From positions 13,356,061-13,420,060 of the forward strand of contig OX387188.1 of assembly GCA_947561395.2 (NCBI GenBank): a stretch of DNA of 64,000 nucleotides. Direction: 5' to 3'. The translations under genes and the position numbers were made by a program. The notes beneath the pieces were generated by a model. The model was not told the origin of the DNA. It saw only the letters and a list, made by a program, of their open reading frames with translations, and searched no databases. Shown here piece by piece: positions 32,458 through 44,274 of the stretch (the stretch's first letter is position 1; every line of letters starts with the position of its first letter). Origin of the DNA: Buxus sempervirens. Its lineage: Eukaryota; Streptophyta; Magnoliopsida; Buxales; Buxaceae.

Positions 32458-33438
32458 TGTAACACCCTAGATCCAGTTTGTTCATTAAAGATATAAACAT
32501 GTCTCCAGAGTGTTATGTATGGGCCCAAATGCTTATACCAAACTCATAATAACAATTCATGAGTAATATATCAAAGTGCGGAATTAAAACAATCTACTAA
32601 AGCATGGGTAAAGACTACACTAATCTCACATGTCAAGTATATGAATAAAGTATATCAAGTCTGATACCCTCAACAACTCCCAAAGTTTACTAGTTCAAAT
32701 CATCAAAAATATCCATCACATACTAAGTCCATGGAACAAAATAATCCTCAGCTCTATAGAGGTCCTCTAGCTCTACTCTAGTAGTCATGTCCTCTCCAAG
32801 ATTAGCTGAAAATAAAACAAAACTTGAATGAGATACCAATATTTCATCAAGTATCACATGCATATTAAAACATTTTATGACAGTTCTAAACACATGCCAT
32901 GATAAATGTACATAAACAATATCAATATCAGATTATGTGGAAACCAATAAATCCAAATATAATAATGTAACATGTGCCAATGAAATCAATTGTCCCAAAA
33001 TAACTCAATAGATATATCTAAAATCAAATCAAGTGTCAAAATAGGCTAGTGTTTTGTAATTCACTTTAGTTGGGTAATAACCATGCCATAGCCAAATCCA
33101 CGCTTTCATGTATATAATCCGACCTACTTAGGGTTTCGGATACTGAAATGACAATCTATTCAAGGTTTCATCATCCAATGCTGACCTACTCCAAATTTCG
33201 GCATTGACAACACCGGCCTACTCAGGGTTTCGGTACTGCTCTACACCAGCTATGGCAACATTCAAGGCCATGCAATTATAGTAACAAAGTAAATACATTA
33301 CAATGCCAAGTTTAAGCAATTAATCCAAGAAAAGCTAAGCCAAATAGTTAAAACAAACATATAAACCAATGATCTCAAACATATAATCATGGGTCAATCA
33401 TGAACAAAACCACTCTATCATGAAGGATATCAAATTCT
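32458..33438 (-). mobile_element. 3' half of the 5' LTR of the minus-strand Tekay element
   Basis: Plus strand starts TGTAACACCCTAGATCC, the complement of an LTR 3' end adjacent to the PBS. Includes an acceptor-like GTTTTATTTTCAG (minus, about 32806-32822) and the 'cctactcaggg' repeat block (33113-33260). The LTR is split at 33438 by a plus-strand solo LTR and resumes at 39224. Confidence 0.8.
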
Positions 33439-34304
33439 TGTAATCCCTTGAATTTTTTTCCTTTTTAAATAATTGATTAATTTATTGAGGGAAATATTGG
33501 ATTAAATGATTAATTAGAATTTTATTGATATGGATAGAAGGTGAAGAGGAAGATCAAGTTTAACGTTTGCTAAGGAGGTGAAGAATGGAAATATACAACC
33601 AAGTAAGTATAGATTTTAGCTTTTATTTGAATTTTAATTGGTGAAGGTGCATGATTATGATAGATATGCAAGGTAGGCTATCATATTTTAATTAAAATTG
33701 ATAAATTACTTAAATAGACATGGTTGGACGTTCAAACACTTTTAGAGATGAGTTTTGAAGAATGGAAACTCCTAAATAGGTTAGAATTAAACTTCTAAGT
33801 ATAAATAGGAATTTTTAAGAAAATAGAAAGTTTATTTCTTTTGTCTTGGACGTGTGGTTTAAAGTTTGAGAGAAGAAATAATGCCCAGAATTGAAGGAGG
33901 AGAAGACAGGTCGCTATTTTTGCTAGTTTAGAGTTTGGATTTGCGAAAGAGGCAAGTAACACCCTTGTTTTTGTTTAATTATTGCATAATTTTTGTTTAT
34001 TTATTAAGGATGATTTAGAAACATATTATGAAATGTTTTAGAAGCAAGAACCATGATAGTTTACACAAGGATTTTCGTAGGTTGAATGTTTGTGTCTTTG
34101 GTTATATAAAACTGTTAAAGTATACAAATATGTTTGGTTTTGATTGGTAAATGAAGTTTTAGTGTGTTTAGTTTTATCTAACATGTTTAGAGGATGTTTA
34201 TGAGTGTTTTCTAAGTGATTTAAGGAGTTGGCTTGGTGATATTTGATTTTAGTTTGAAAATTCGCAAAGTTTTGCAAAACCCAAATTTTTACAATTTTCT
34301 ACGA

Positions 34305-34555
34305 ACGCCTACAATCATGCTCGAGTGCCAGGCTAAGCGCTGAGGTAAATGCCCAGACGCTCAACAATGCTCGAGCGCCATTAAAGGTTCCCCGCCTGTG
34401 TTTTTTTTTTTACATTTTCAAAACCCGAAAGCTGAAAAATTTTTGTAAACCAAGCGCTCGGGAGAATGCTCAAGGGCGATCCCAAGCGGCTGTTTTCTAA
34501 AAAGCTTGTTTTATAGGAGCGCCTTCAATAGCGCTCAACGGCGCTCAAACGCCCA
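34305..34555. repeat. GAGCGCC-rich block inside the LTR
   Basis: Many GCTCGAGCGCC, AAGCGCTCGGG and GGAGCGCC arms with inverted partners. Same relative LTR position as the blocks at 1045-1275 and 28745-28940. Confidence 0.7.
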
Positions 34556-35201
34556 TTATAGAAAATTTATATTTTTGAAATATACCTAGTTTTTTATTAT
34601 AAAATTGTTTTTATTGATTTACAACTTATGTACCAATAACATTAGAGTGTTTTGAGAAGGTTTGCACTGGCCGTTGATTACATTGAATTTTTATAAAGAT
34701 TTTGGGTACGTTCGACTAAAATATCTTTTATTCCAATTTATTACTCCAAACTCTTTTCTTTTTAACTTGGTTTGATTTTATTGATTCCTACACTTGTATT
34801 TGACTTATCTAAAGATGTTTCCAGGGTTGTTTTGAAAGAATTGTGAATATTTTCCTTTGTGTACCTCAGAGTGGTTATTTCCTCACTCATATAGCTTGAG
34901 TTTGAGCATTGTTTTCCTCCATATATCTTGGGGATGATTTGAGATTGAATTATAAATGTTGTGGATTTTTTTTGGGTATCAAAGATCATATGACTTCAGT
35001 ATTTTGTTTTGTGTGTCTAATGGGCATAGCTTGGTATGGATCCATAGTTTAGCTAGGAGTGAAAATAGTATTTTCTTTGTTTTGTTAAACCTATTCATAT
35101 ATGCTCTCGTCGTGTATCTCGACGAGGCCTTTCTGTATCTGGTCGTGCTGCAGTAATCCCACCTGTCGTGTATCTCGATGTGTTTATTTTGGGCTACCTA
35201 C

Positions 35202-38200
35202 TGTGCGCACGTCGTGGGAGATGCGCGACGCGAGGGGACGCACGCGATGAAAGGTGCGAGGGAATGGGGGTATAAGGAGTCGCCACTGCCTAATGGGGTG
35301 CAGGCAGACACCTGGGTGCCATAAGGATATCTATTTTGGTCTGTGGCTTGAGATTCTGGCTAAGGTCTCAATTACGGTCCGGGGAAGTCCGTAGACACCC
35401 CGGTCCGCCCCATCGGTTGACGGGTCCCATGTGCTTCCCTGGTTCGAGTCAACTTTGGTTCAACTCATCCTTATGTCCTACACCAGCATGCTCACTTTAT
35501 TAAGTCTGAATGGGACTTTCAGAGGTGTGGGTCCCTTTTATTTTAATTGATTTTTATCTTTTTATTCAAGTGATGTCGGTCTGATGTGGGCCCCGTTGGA
35601 AGGCCCATTGGATATCAAAAAGGGCTTAGGTCAAGCCCAATTCCCATTCGGGGTTATGTCGGATAACCCAGCTTATTGGATTTGGTTATTTGGTTTGGGG
35701 GTTGCTTATTTACATGAGATCTGTGGGTTTACTGGGCATAACCGCAGAACAGGTGCGATTTGGCTCGAACCGCACATACGGTGCAGTTTGAGCCAAACCG
35801 CTCTGTGCATGCGGTTTCGGCTCAAAAGAACCCAAAAGGCAATTTTCTTTGGGGCTTTGGCTTCCTGGGCCCTTTGTGGTGTTCTAGTAGTTGTGTAGGC
35901 CCCTGCGTGGGCCCACAGTGGTTCAGTGGAGGGGGAAGATCCCTTTTGATCTCTTTTTGGGTTTCTACAGCAAGGGAAGGAGAGGGGGAGGCGAAGCAGA
36001 TTGCCCTCTCCCATTTAAACCTCATACAACATTTTAACAGAGACCAACATATCTCTGTCTTGGTCTCTTGATCTTCATAAACAACAATCAAAACAAGTCC
36101 CATGAGTCCCTAAATCAAGGATTTAGCTCATGCCTTAATCCAAGACCAAATAAACTCATGCTTCCCATGCACCATACTTGGGGGCAGAGACGTTTTAACT
36201 TCAAATCCAATTACCATGGAGGGACACCAATGCACACGCAAGGAATTGCTAGGTCTATCCCTAAGATAGGCATACTTGTCCATGTATTCAAAACAATCCA
36301 GCAGCCAAACATGTTATATGAGCACCGATAAAAGGTAAATAAGAAAACATGTTGTGGAAAAGTGGGGACAGCAACTGTTATGGGGGAAAGTTGCTCATGC
36401 TAGGGAGGTGTGGGAGCTACATGGGGATTGGGGGGAGAGCTGCCTTCATGCATAGACCTTGGGGGGCTGTCCTAGGGGTGCTGGTATGTGGGTGAGCTTG
36501 ATGGAACAGCAGCTATGGCAGGGGCTTTAAACATGCTAGTGGGTGCAAAGTGGTGAGGAAAAAGGAGAGAGCTGCTGCTGTCTCCAGCAGTAGTTCCTGG
36601 AGGTCACAAACAGTGGATTATGGGGTAAAGGGGACATGGCAAAGGGGCTTGCACATGCACATATACAAAGTTATTGGCCAAGTAGGCAGGTCCTGCATAC
36701 ACCCAGCAAGAAAAATAATAGAAAAGAATACTGCAGGGAACAGACATGGCCACTGCAGTGGGTAGACAGCATGCTAAAGGTGAGAGAGATCTTGCCAATA
36801 TCTTCAAACAACAAAACATACTATGCATGCACCCATGAAAAGTAATAAATGACCTGTGATAATAAAGAAAAAGGAAAACAGGGCATACCAACAGCTAGAA
36901 AGACAGCAATAGCTAGGCAAGAGGCACATTCATTCATCAAAACAAAATAGCCAACTAAGACCGTAACATGCTATGGGTGTGCATTAGCCATGGGTGCACG
37001 TGGATAAGCAAAACAATAACCTTTTAGAGGCAATTATGGAACATGTTGTAACCCCAACTAAGAACAGCAAGCAAAGAGATGGTACGGACATTAACAAAAC
37101 ACCCAAAAACAATTACAAGAAGAAGTGAGAAAAGAAGAAAATCAAGAAGGGAATCTGGGGGTTATTATAAGGATTCATTAAATGAAATATGAGGAAACAT
37201 GCTTCCTTTTAAAACCCACTCCAATATGACCAAAACAGTAGCGCAAGTTAATCAAGTGCTCGTGAACATAGCTCTCATTCTCCCATGGAGCTACAAGTGA
37301 GGTCTCCCTTACCCTTTGGAGACCTCAATGTTTATGAAAATGGGGCAATAACACATACAAACCACTAACAAAGCATGTCTGGACAGGAAAGAAGATTAGC
37401 TTTCTAAACATGGCAAAATGCATCCATTTTTATATATGTGGGAAAGAACATGTTGAGGAGCAATACCTAGGGGTCTTGAGACCTTGTTGATGTTAAGTGT
37501 TAGCTCCTAGAAGCTGGAACAGTGATTGGAGCAACTCCTTTCACTTCTCCAGCGATCTCTCCAACTCTTCTTCTTACTTGGATTGAAAAGGAAGGGATGG
37601 GAAGGTGTTTGAAGGGATCAAAGTAGGTTTAAAGGCTTTTGAGGGATAGGGAAGAGTGGTTCGGGTGTTCAGGGAGCAAGGTAGAAGGAGAAGAAACAAG
37701 CCAGACCAGCCCTCCTTGTCCCACTGTTCAGATTTTCCTTTTATAGCAAACAGGGACAAAACCGCATACTCAGAGCGGTTTTGACGAAATTGAACAGTAA
37801 CCGCACATACCGTACGGTTTTGGTCAAAACCGCAGGGTATGTACGGTTTTGTCCATGTCTTTTCAGTAATGATGAGAGGAAAAATTGGTCAGACGCAGTC
37901 TGACGCACCATGCAACCGTACTATATGTGCGGTTGACTTTCAGCGCCGCCTGCTCTGATTGGCTCGCGCGGGCGGTGGCCGAAAAAATCAACCGCACACA
38001 ATATGCGGTCGCGAACTTTTTCTCCCCTTTTTTGGTTGAGTTGATGGCTGAGGCGACTCAGCCGCCCACTCGGTCGGATTAGGTTTCCCCAATTTTTATT
38101 ATTTCCCATTTATCTTAATTATTTTAATTAAGACATTTTAACTTTGACTGATTTGCCCCTAGGACTGTTTTGCTCATATCTTTTTCATCCGAGCTCTGAT

Positions 38201-38377
38201 TCCTGCAAACTTAATTGCGTTGGAACCGTATCGGGAAGCTCTACCCATTGGGATAGGGTATAACAATCAATTTGGGCTCTGGCAGAAGATTATCTTTTGC
38301 TCTTAAAGGGTTTATACCTGTCTTTTAGGGTTTTGCTTTCAGGCTTTTTAGAGGGGGGCAAAAATGAGGTGCTTACA
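35202..38377 (-). mobile_element. Solo LTR of a Tat-type gypsy element (3176 bp), nested
   Basis: Perfect duplication CCTAC (35197-35201 and 38378-38382). Minus-strand start TGTAAGCACCTCATTTTTG, TATA box CTATAAAAG at 37738-37746 (minus) and donor-like TAGGTATTG near 37465. Its palindrome clusters at 37752-38012 and 35740-35825 match those of 3282-5714. It is the youngest layer in a three-deep nest (32458-40785, 33439-39223, 35202-38377). ORFs inside are not conserved in the sister copy. Confidence 0.9.
37752..38012 (-). repeat. Palindrome cluster (AACCGCA...TGCGGTT) upstream of LTR TATA
   Basis: At least five arm pairs, including AACCGCACATACCGTACGG and CAACCGCACACAATATGCGG. They begin a few bases upstream (minus sense) of the TATA box at 37738-37746. 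Confidence 0.75.
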
Positions 38378-39223
38378 CCTACAATGTACCTTGATCTGAT
38401 ATTCCCACATTGTTGCAGTTGATTGGATTTGTATGTGCCAGCCCTCCGTGTATCTCGGTTGGATGATTCGTGATTAGTCGATGATTGTGTATCTCAGCTT
38501 CTCACCTAAGTCGTGAGGTGGCAACCCTTGACTCAGGCATTTAGCTTTTCAGAGATGTATTGTTCTCATGAGTCCTGTGATGTCACATCATTGCGAGGAT
38601 TTGGTTTGTTTGATTGGAAAATATTGTTTTGATATTGTTTTGGAAATTGGTTTGCAAATGAATTATCCGTTACTGTTCTATATTTGAAACATATGCTATC
38701 TTGAACTTATATGTTAAAAGTGTTTTATTCATGCATGTGTTACTTGCTGGGATTTTATATCTCATTCTTGCTTTGTTTTGTTTTGTTTTCAGACATTCTT
38801 GGAGAGGACGATACTGCTGGGGTAGATCTACAAGGTACTAGTAAGGAGTATCCATCTAACGATTACATAGAGGACGACTATTATTGCTTTATGTAGAATT
38901 TTGATTCATATTTTAGGGAGTTTATTTTTTTGTAGTTAGGGAGTTATTTTATGATTGGTGAGATGAGAGTGAGTGATGTAGTAGACCTTCATGTTTAGAA
39001 TTTTATAGTAGGAGATTTATTTGTTTTATTTGAATACAATTTCAAAATTATTGAGTAATAAAGATTCAATTTAGTTTGGTTTATTTTCCTTCTTGTTTCC
39101 GTACTTTGATTTTAGTATAATTGTTGAATTATATTATAGCATTGGCTTGTTATGGGCTCATGCATAGTGTTACCGTGAAACGAGTTATATCTTTAATGAA
39201 CAACTCGGATCCGGGGCACTACA

Positions 39224-40785
39224 ATACCTGCCCTCAAGGCAGAATTCATGTAACAAGAGTAATAATAAAATCATCTCCATCATGAAGCAAATACATATAA
39301 CTCAAATCTGTCTAGAATCTCAAATTAAGCTCAACATACCCAAAATAGTAGGAAATCATATTTGTACAATTCCAAAACTTAAAACACATCCTAAGACAGC
39401 CATTGCAGGTGTTGAAACCATCCAATTCAAATAAAGCCAGTCAAAAGAACCAAAACTCATTTACTTTCAAATGCAAGACCAATGTCAGTAGAATGTACAC
39501 AAAATGCACTATAAATTTTATAAAATTATTTGACCACTAAAAACCACTTCTAGATACCCAAAATCTGTTTTTACATGAGTTGGATTCGCAAAAAAATCAA
39601 TTTAAAATTGTAATCAGCTCAAAATCTCCGATCTGAAAAAATAGAGTTGGGTGCTTGATGTGGCGCTCAAGTAGCAATGTTGGGAACCCCTTTCTAGATT
39701 TGATCTTAGAAATAACTAATATATGTATATATGAGATGTGTTAGAGAGGTCGCTCTCTAGCATATAGGGGAACTGTATGAAGAACCACGAGACAAATTAC
39801 ATTTTGCGATAGTTTTTCCAATTCTCTGTGCTTTCTTAATATGAACTTTGACACATAATTAAATTATTCTAAATCAATTGGAAAACCTTTAGAAACATTC
39901 CATGATTATAATATAACAATTTAAAACCTAAATTACACAAAGTATACCATCCGATCTGAACCTTATTTCCAAAATTCTAAAAAATTCCTCCATAAGCATA
40001 AAATTTGAAGATCGTTTCATGTTTAAGCCGAAATTCAACATAATTTTTGGTTTAGAAGGGTGCTACTTACTCAAATGAGCTCCAATTTCAGATACTAATT
40101 ACTCAGATTTCCAAATCTTCTTCTTCCACAACCGAAACACACTTCTATTAACTGTAAATTTAGAAAAATCCAAAGAATTAATTTCAGATATAATTAGATC
40201 TGACCGAACCTCTGTGATTTCTCTATAATACATCATAAATTAGTAATTAGAATCATCCTTACTTGAATTCCTCTAGATCTAAACAATTTCCTTCAACTTC
40301 TACAAAAGTTCTCCACGAATTCAACTTCTATAGCTGAATTTCTTCTTCAAATCCTCTCCAAGAGGAGTCGGCCAACACTGAGAATTTCTCTTCCTCAGAT
40401 CTCCTTCCAATTCTTCAGAAGTTTCCAGCTTCAACTAAACCAACTAACTACTAACTTCCTCCTTTCTATACTAACAGGTTGCTGCCCATTTCCATACTTA
40501 AATTACTTGTGTTCAGCTACCATGCCACACCGCCAAGACCTATACACAAGACCAATCCAGTTACATAAAATAATTCCACATGATCTCATGCATGATCGAA
40601 TCACTAATTCTTTTTTAAACAATAAATCAATCACCTTAATTTATAAATTCTCCTCTATGTATTAATTCTAGAAAATTCCCAGCTCACTCTCATTCTCCAT
40701 TTCCTGCATAATAATAGCAAACTAAATCAATTACTAATTATAAAATCCAATTTTAAATCACTATTTAAAATTTTAGGATTTTACA
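39224..40785 (-). mobile_element. 5' half of the minus-strand Tekay 5' LTR
   Basis: Minus strand starts TGTAAAATCCTAAAATTTT at 40785. A donor-like GAGTAAGTAGCACCC lies at about 40062-40075. A weak GCGCTC block is at 39640-39675. Together with 32458-33438 it gives an LTR of about 2.5 kb. The following TATCC (40786-40790) would be the target duplication; its partner was not found. Confidence 0.78.
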
Positions 40786-43102
40786 TATCCTAAACTTTTT
40801 ATCTACATACTACTGCATGTGCACCCCACTAGTTCCAATGATCCATTGAAAGTTTGAAAAATAAATGGATTGGGAAGCAATATGTGGAATTTTTGTGCTT
40901 GAGACTGAGTAGAGACATTTAACATATGATGTTTAGTATATAAGATATTTGTCTTTTGATAAATGCACAAAAGTGTAGTTTGGTTAGCTTTTAATTAAGT
41001 TAATTTGTCAAGAATTGTGATCAATATTGGACTTTTGCTATTATTTTCATTGATATAGTTAAAATAAAATAATGAAAGTCTAATAATCTAATCAATTTTA
41101 GTATTTTTTATTGCAAGAAAAGTAGCTACAATAACAGTGTCAAGAATTCTTTAAAGGAAAGAACAAGTTTGAATAAGAGTGGCTTAGGGAGTAATAAAAG
41201 AAAGGAGTTGGGTTTATAGAAAACTAGAAAGTGTTTGGGTCGTGCATAGAGTAAAGGAAAAGAGAGGTATGGAGACCTAAAATCCTGGAGTAAGTCAAGC
41301 AAAAAGGAATCCTAAAACAGAGACGAATCCGGAAACGATGAGGCTTCAAAGGAAACTAACACCTGTTCGGTATTTCGGGCGTAACTTTCTCATATGATCT
41401 CGGAATGTGATGATTTTTGGAGCTTTGGAAAGCTTATGAAAAGGTGAACAAAATCTTGTCTAATGTTACTTTCAAGAGGGGGACGTTGAGGGGGTCAAAC
41501 GGAGGCTGAAAGTTGACGTTTTGGGACAGAAATGGCTGTTGGGCGTGAATCTTCAAGCAAGAATGTGAGGAGCAGCAAACAACGTGGATGCCTTTGTGTT
41601 TACTTCTTGGACTCCAAATTATTTTTCCTTATTGCCTTGTTCTGATGTTGAACTCCAATGATATTATCTTTTGTTTCAATTTAATCATGAGTTAATTCTT
41701 ATTTTCTAGGGCCAAGATGAAACCGAACGAAGATTACATGATGTTTTTCAATTGAATTGATTTAGTGTTTGTTCATGTTGTTGCATATTTCATTCCGATT
41801 TTATTGCCTGTGAATGACCAGCCATCGTTTGCAGGATCAAGGATTTGATTTGAGACCGAGAGGTGAATGATCAAATCATTCTATGTGTGGAATACCATAA
41901 GCGACCATAGGCTAGAGATAGCTATGGAACTTGTGTGGTCGTTAGAAGAGTCTTATGCACAAGGACTTTTGCATGTCTTAAATTGTCACAGAGATGTAGT
42001 CAATTTGTCTGCTAAGGTGCTTTATTAATGCTTGAAAAAAGATTAATAAAAACATTAGAGAAACTCGATTGGCAACAACAGGAGTTTAATGCTATTAGTT
42101 CAATTGGATAATTTGTGTAAGATTAGTTACGGTGAATTGGCAGCCCTAGAATCCCATTCCATTGATTTTAATTTGTGTGTTATTTTTGTTGCTTTAATTT
42201 TCCAGTTCTAATCTTAATCAAACTCGGTTGATCATATAGACCATAGTTTAATCCAATTTTGGTATTTATTAGTAACTTTCAGTCCTCGAGGGAACAATAC
42301 TAAATTTATCACTTTATTACTTGTGGCAACTCATGCACTTGCGATTTTAACCAACATCTTTGCAAGACTCATTGACTTATGACGATATTTCATTTAGGAT
42401 TGTAGGTTTTGAACCCTTAGTATACTTCTCTTATCCACTCAGCTGAAGTGCTTATGTTAGATTAGTTTCAAATCTTAATGAATGATATTGAATGGTTAAT
42501 TATTTAATTTCTTTATAAGACTGCTTTATCCATGGGACAATTGTCCCAGTTTTCTTTGAATGTAAAAGTTGTATTATAAATGACCTAGATATTTATACTA
42601 TATTTTTCACTCTTTTTTTTTGCTCCTAAATCATCCATTTTCTTTTCCATACATTTTGTAATCACCATGCATCTTTTGTCCCTTTTTCTTTTCATGTAGT
42701 GCAACTCCAAATATTTAAATTCTACCTTTACCAGTTTGTCGTCCATAGAAATGGAAGAAGATATAAAATTTAAAGCTGACCCAATTTTTATTTCATTATC
42801 TTTGTTAATTGTCTGATCAAGATGCCAAACCAATAATTAATAGCAAAACAAGATGCACCTAACTTATGATTGGTTGAAATTTTATATGCAAGGTTGACTT
42901 GGGTCTTTGGAGGTAGGAAATCATGTTTGATGGGTTTGTCAAACTATTAAGTATTTTTTTCTTTCAAGAAAAAATGCAACAAATAAAAAGCTTTAAAAAA
43001 TTTCTTGCCTTGACCAACTTATAGTACTAGAAATATTAATTTGTGTCATATAATGTATGGTCTTATCCTTTGTATGTCATTCAATAAGAATGACAAAGAT
43101 GT
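40786..43102. other. Unassigned 2.3-kb interval, possibly an old retrotransposon LTR/leader
   Basis: No gene-sized ORF. 41360-41570 (CGTAACTTTCTCATATGATC and later) and 42100-42330 (GGTATTTATTAGTAACTTTC, then CCTCGAGGGAACAATACT) resemble leader sequences of plant LTR elements, perhaps Athila-like. I could not find TG...CA borders or a duplication. 42340-43100 is featureless A/T-rich DNA. Confidence 0.3.
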
Positions 43103-44274
43103 TGTTTACACCCTATACAGACCAACGAATAAGATAAGGCCACGTGGTATCTACATGGCCTACTGAGGCCATGTCATAAACACACGTAGGCTTTGTGCAG
43201 TCAGATAGGCCACGTCAGCATACACATAGACCGAAAGTTCAGTTAAGGCCACGAAAGCCCATACGACGAACCATACTCAGGATTATCAAAAGATCGTGTC
43301 ATCAGTCGTTTGAGAATAACCAATTTAAGATCATAGCTGGATGGTTCTCTTTCATGAGCAGAAGACTGCGGATGACCAACCTCCATGAAGATCATGCAAG
43401 AGTGGGACATTGAGCAACCGTCAAAGATTGGCTATAAAAGGCACAAACTCGAAGAGTTCGAGGACACAATCCATCCAACCGTAACCGGTTATAATATTAT
43501 TTTGATCATCCTTGATCTTTATCCCCTCTCCTACACTGTAGCCAGAAGGATAAACTAGGACTTCTCTCACTGCTTTCAGTCGCAATGACACCTTAGACCC
43601 CTCTTTACTCCAATCAACGCCAGAAGCCTGCCACCGGAGAGTAAGTTGAGGCCGCCCTTGACTCGCAGTTCTGTACCCCGAACACGGCTACAGAATCCCG
43701 AGCAGCTGGTCCTGAGACTCACTTTGATCAAGCTAGGTGACTTGCGTATTTTCAGTTAAATAGCAATCCAAGGTGAACCCCCCCGAATTGGCTTTGTTAG
43801 CAGCCGCCCCCTTCCTCCTGCTCTTATACCCTGATTACAGCTATAAGACCAGGACAGGCCGGTCCTGCAAGCCTCGTCAGTTTTCTTCTTGCTTTTTGTT
43901 TCCTTTTGGGGATTATCTGTTGTAGCTTTTGGTCATTGGCCGATTTTATAATAAAAGAGTTTCGTGCCATTAGTTGCTTTCGGTTTCAAACACTTACAAG
44001 AACCCAAACGAAGACCGAACCCCTAGTCTTCATATTATCGCCTGACCGATTTTATTATAGGTGACTTGCAGTACGACTGAACCGACCCCCGGTTTAGATT
44101 CGGAACACGTGCCTGGGGTCAGGACCCGACCCGAAATCATTGTATCAAACGATACTGGCACGCCCGCACAGAGACACATCATCAACATCGCCACGTGTCC
44201 ACACCGGCCCAATTTCGGAGGAACATCCCTTTTCGGCATGCCCGGTGGGACCCTTAGTCTTTGAAAGAGCACTA
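43103..44274 (+). mobile_element. 5' LTR and leader of a plus-strand Tat element
   Basis: Possible LTR start TGTTTACACCC at 43103. A TATA box GCTATAAAAGGC at 43431-43442 is preceded by repeated GGCCACGT motifs (43138-43260). A plausible LTR 3' end is near 44000 (AACACTTACA). The leader contains TTTTCGGCATGCCCGGTGGG (about 44230-44250), a segment I associate with the start of the internal region of Tat-lineage elements. gag begins at 44275. The 3' LTR is outside the window or was lost, so the LTR borders are inferred. Confidence 0.55.
43433..43440 (+). promoter_or_regulatory. TATA box of the Tat element
   Basis: TATAAAAG, with a C-rich leader starting about 30-40 bp downstream. No competing TATA is visible nearby. 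Confidence 0.6.

Larger units (their letters stand above)
33439..39223 (+). mobile_element. Solo Tekay-type LTR, itself interrupted by a Tat LTR
   Basis: Starts TGTAATCCCTTGAATTTTT and ends TCCGGGGCACTACA. Flanks ATTCT (33434-33438) and ATACC (39224-39228) are at best a decayed duplication. Donor-like GAGGCAAGTAACACCC at about 33950; acceptor-like TTTGTTTTGTTTTCAG at about 38786-38801. The region 34980-35170 plus 38390-38560 aligns with 27110-27500 and, inverted, 47500-47800. Without the nested element it is about 2.6 kb. No internal domain. Confidence 0.8.
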
